Shown here: piece after piece, positions 61,981 to 64,000 of the stretch
Numbering within the stretch: the stretch's first letter is position 1
Layout: each line of letters opens with the position of its first letter
Source: Pseudomonas sp. FP2335
GTDB lineage: Bacteria > Pseudomonadota > Gammaproteobacteria > Pseudomonadales > Pseudomonadaceae
Assembly: GCF_030687535.1 (NCBI RefSeq)
Contig: NZ_CP117437.1
Coordinates: 4,299,501 to 4,363,500 of the forward strand
Reading direction: 5' to 3'
Length of the DNA: 64,000 bases
The notes under the pieces: generated by a model
The model's database searches: none
Told to the model about the DNA's origin: nothing
What the model saw: only the letters and a program-made list of their open reading frames with translations
Made by a program: the position numbers and the translations under genes

Positions 61981-63552
61981 ATGAATAATAAAAACAACGA
62001 TAAAAGTATTCGCAAGATAGAAACCAACGGGGTCGAGCAGATCCCGGACCATGAACGTACCGCCGGGCCCAAGGATCTGTTCCGCCTGATCTTCGGCGGT
62101 GCCAATACCTTTGCCACCGCCGTGCTGGGTTCCTTTCCCGTGCTGTTCGGCCTGTCGTTCCAGGCCGGGGTGTGGGCGATTGTGCTCGGCGTGCTGGTGG
62201 GGGCGCTGATCCTGGCGCCCATGGGCCTGTTCGGGCCGATCAACGGCACCAACAACGCGGTGTCGTCCGGTGCGCACTTCGGCGTGCACGGGCGAATTGT
62301 CGGCTCGTTTCTGTCACTGCTGACGGCGATTGCCTTCTTCTCACTGTCGGTGTGGAGTTCAGGCGATGCGCTGGTGGGCGGTGCGAAACGTCTGGTAGGC
62401 CTACCGGAAACCGACCTGACCCTGGGCCTGGCCTACGGCGTGTTCGCGATCCTGGTGCTGACCGTATGCATCTACGGCTTTCGCTTCATGCTGTGGGTCA
62501 ACCGCATCGCGGTGTGGGCGGCGAGTCTCCTGTTTTTACTCGGGATCTTCGCCTTCGCGCCGACCTTCGACAGCCACTTCGCCGGCACCGTCGCCATGGG
62601 CCAGAGCGGCTTCTGGGCGGCGTTTATCGGCGCGGCGCTGGTGGCCATGAGCAACCCGATTTCCTTCGGCGCGTTCCTCGGGGACTGGTCGCGTTACATC
62701 CCGCGTGAGACGCCGAAAATGCGCATCATGCTGGCCGTGGTCCTGGCCCAGATCGCCACATTGATCCCGTTCCTGTTCGGCCTGGCCACCGCGACCATCG
62801 TGGCAGTCAAGGCCCCGGACTACATCGCGGCCAACAACTACGTCGGCGGTTTGCTCGCGGTGGCGCCGAGCTGGTTCTTCCTGCCGGTGTGCCTGATTGC
62901 GGTGATCGGCGGCATGTCCACCGGCACCACATCGCTGTATGGCACGGGGTTGGACATGTCCAGCGTGTTCCCGCGCCTGCTGTCGCGGGTCAAGGCGACA
63001 CTGCTGATTGGGCTGATGTCGATTGCCTTCATCTTTATCGGACGTTTCGCCGCCAACCTGGTGCAGAGCGTGTCGACCTTCGCCGTGCTGATCATCACCT
63101 GCACCACACCGTGGATGGTGATGATGATCATCGGCCTGATCGTGCGTCGCGGCTTCTATTGCCCGGATGACTTGCAAGTGTTCACCCGTGGTGAAAGTGG
63201 CGGCCGCTACTGGTTCAGCCATGGCTGGAACTGGCGCGGGCTGGGGGCCTGGATTCCGAGTGCGCTGGTGGGCCTGTGCTTCGTCAACCTGCCGGGGCAG
63301 TTCGTTGGGCCGCTGGGCAACCTGGCCGATGGCATCGACATCAGTCTGCCGGTGACGCTGGGGCTGGCGTCGGTGGTGTACCTGACCTTGCTGCGTGTGT
63401 TTCCTGAGCCGGCTGCGGTGTATGGGCCGGCCTTTGTGGCGAGGGAACTTGCTCCCGCCGGGGTGCGAAGCGGCCCTAAAACAGCAGCCTCCAGCTTCGC
63501 AGGCGAGCGGGAACAAGCGCCCTCGCCACACCAAGCTTCGTCATCACAATAA
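61981..63552 (+). CDS. NCS1-family (cytosine/purine-type) permease with REP-encoded tail
   Basis: This 523-residue inner-membrane carrier has 12 hydrophobic segments and NCS1 features: FGGANTFATAVLGSFPVLFG, GLFGPINGTNNAVSSGAHFG and NPISFGAFLGDWSRYIP. It probably imports the guanidino substrate of GbuA. GGAG precedes the ATG, and the first codons form AATAATAA. The normal end is near RVFPEPAAVYGPAFVA; the last ~33 residues (ARELAPAGVRSGPKTAASSF onward) are translated from a REP pair. Confidence 0.9.
   Translation: MNNKNNDKSIRKIETNGVEQIPDHERTAGPKDLFRLIFGGANTFATAVLGSFPVLFGLSFQAGVWAIVLGVLVGALILAPMGLFGPINGTNNAVSSGAHFGVHGRIVGSFLSLLTAIAFFSLSVWSSGDALVGGAKRLVGLPETDLTLGLAYGVFAILVLTVCIYGFRFMLWVNRIAVWAASLLFLLGIFAFAPTFDSHFAGTVAMGQSGFWAAFIGAALVAMSNPISFGAFLGDWSRYIPRETPKMRIMLAVVLAQIATLIPFLFGLATATIVAVKAPDYIAANNYVGGLLAVAPSWFFLPVCLIAVIGGMSTGTTSLYGTGLDMSSVFPRLLSRVKATLLIGLMSIAFIFIGRFAANLVQSVSTFAVLIITCTTPWMVMMIIGLIVRRGFYCPDDLQVFTRGESGGRYWFSHGWNWRGLGAWIPSALVGLCFVNLPGQFVGPLGNLADGIDISLPVTLGLASVVYLTLLRVFPEPAAVYGPAFVARELAPAGVRSGPKTAASSFAGEREQAPSPHQASSSQ
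61984..61991 (+). promoter_or_regulatory. AAYAANAA Hfq/Crc motif at the NCS1 permease start
   Basis: AATAATAA forms codons 2-4 (ATG AAT AAT AAA), an ideal position for Hfq/Crc to block initiation. Confidence 0.55.
63431..63532. repeat. REP pair (GTGGCGAGGG type) inside the 3' end of the permease
   Basis: GTGGCGAGGGAACTTGCTCC at 63432 and the inverted GGGAACAAGCGCCCTCGCCAC ending at 63530 form an imperfect pair. It is a different REP family from the others in the window and is read in frame. Confidence 0.85.
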
Positions 63553-63555
63553 GAA
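63548..63555 (+). promoter_or_regulatory. AAYAANAA Hfq/Crc motif before the symporter gene
   Basis: AATAAGAA overlaps the permease stop and lies just ahead of the CGGAG ribosome site of the 63573 gene. Confidence 0.5.
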
Positions 63556-63572
63556 ATCGGAGAATCGCCGTC

Positions 63573-64000
63573 ATGGCTTTGGATTTATTCGTCGTACTCA
63601 TCTACGCCGCCGGCATGCTCGTGCTCGGCTATTACGGCATGCGTCGCGCCAAGACCCACGAAGACTACCTGGTGGCCGGCCGCAACCTCGGCCCGTCGCT
63701 GTACATGGGCACCATGGCCGCCACCGTGTTGGGCGGTGCCTCCACCGTCGGCACCGTGCGCCTGGGCTATGTGCATGGTATTTCCGGCTTCTGGCTGTGC
63801 GCCGCATTGGGCATGGGGATCATTGCGCTGAACCTGTTCCTCGCCAAGCCGCTGCTCAAGCTGAAGATCTTCACCGTCACCCAGGTGTTGGAAAAACGCT
63901 ACAACCCCATGGCCCGCCAAGCGAGCGCGGTGATCATGCTGGCCTACGCGCTGATGATCGGCGTGACCTCGATCCTGGCCATCGGTACCGTGCTGCAAGT
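63573..64000 (+). CDS. sodium:solute symporter (SSS family), 5' part
   Basis: The visible 142 residues hold four hydrophobic segments and the SSS N-terminal pattern DYLVAGRNLGPSLYMGTMAA...GGASTVGTVRLGYVHGISGFW. ATG at 63573 follows CGGAG. It is the fourth gene of the gbuA operon and runs off the right edge. A second uptake system in the same operon suggests two related substrates. Confidence 0.92.
   Translation, partial: MALDLFVVLIYAAGMLVLGYYGMRRAKTHEDYLVAGRNLGPSLYMGTMAATVLGGASTVGTVRLGYVHGISGFWLCAALGMGIIALNLFLAKPLLKLKIFTVTQVLEKRYNPMARQASAVIMLAYALMIGVTSILAIGTVLQ

Noticed and set aside
1..64000. Prophage, integrative element, CRISPR array or restriction/defence island
   Set aside because: No integrase, transposase, tRNA-adjacent repeats, spacer-repeat pattern, or known defence genes were seen. 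The accessory genes at 951, 23550 and 52925 stand singly.

Overview
The window reads as chromosome of a Pseudomonas of the fluorescens/putida type. Supporting signs are high-GC coding sequence, the phhR-phhABC phenylalanine hydroxylase locus, a CobO-type cobalamin operon behind a B12 riboswitch, the hda/purMN/mazG/relA/rlmD/cysM housekeeping block, and many REP/REPIN palindromes carrying the GTGGGAGC core typical of this group. I saw no tRNA, rRNA, integrase, transposase, CRISPR array or prophage module.

Layout. 1-350 is the 5' part of flgF (minus strand) behind a sigma54-type promoter. 951-2117 is an unrecognised gene carrying eight 45-bp repeats and a duplicated C-terminal domain. 2189-6440 is phhR and the divergent phhA-phhB-phhC operon, with a TyrR/PhhR box between them. 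6585-9999 holds a PlcP/LpxH-like metallophosphoesterase with a Pho box, an AraC regulator, a DMT exporter, a small glycine-rich membrane protein and an Rdx/SelW protein. 10084-21835 holds the type Vd patatin autotransporter (plpD), a MarR regulator, recQ, UPF0149 and DUF454 proteins, a transporter-type hybrid sensor kinase (MxtR/CrbS-like), rmuC and a Sel1-like protein. 21836-24032 is a low-information stretch with long noncoding gaps, two small genes and a phage-lysozyme-like relic. 24179-27887 holds a FadL porin, a glutathione peroxidase, an unlisted 39-residue membrane protein, an MFS carrier and its MarR regulator with two copies of one palindrome.

27930-37140 (minus strand) is a ten-gene cobalamin operon (cobO-cobB-bluB-cbiB-cobD-cobQ-cobU-cobT-cobC-cobV), nearly every junction an ATGA overlap, headed by a cobalamin riboswitch. 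The operon takes the corrinoid from cobyrinic acid a,c-diamidation and adenosylation to adenosylcobalamin. It also makes the lower ligand (BluB) and the aminopropanol arm (CobD). 37254-52844 is a conserved core: sugar dehydrogenase lipoprotein, two NlpC/P60 lipoproteins, hda, an AI-2E-type exporter, DUF2066, purMN, DUF3108, DUF2058, mazG, relA, rlmD and cysM.

52925-58846 is a 1973-residue toxin/effector-like protein: a dermonecrotic-toxin-like N-terminal module, leucine-rich repeats and a NEL-type E3 ubiquitin ligase C-terminus whose CxD catalytic motif looks degenerate. It stands where the conserved synteny ends. 58919-64000 holds a DTW-domain protein, a LysR regulator and a guanidinobutyrase (gbuA-like) operon with a SnoaL-like protein, an NCS1 permease and a sodium:solute symporter cut by the window end.

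The most unusual signals are the catalytically altered NEL effector, the repeat/duplicated-domain gene at 951, two genes whose C-termini are encoded by REP palindromes (cobB and the NCS1 permease), a long untranslated leader before the small gene at 23042, and recurrent AAYAANAA (Hfq/Crc) motifs at the starts of catabolic and transport genes.
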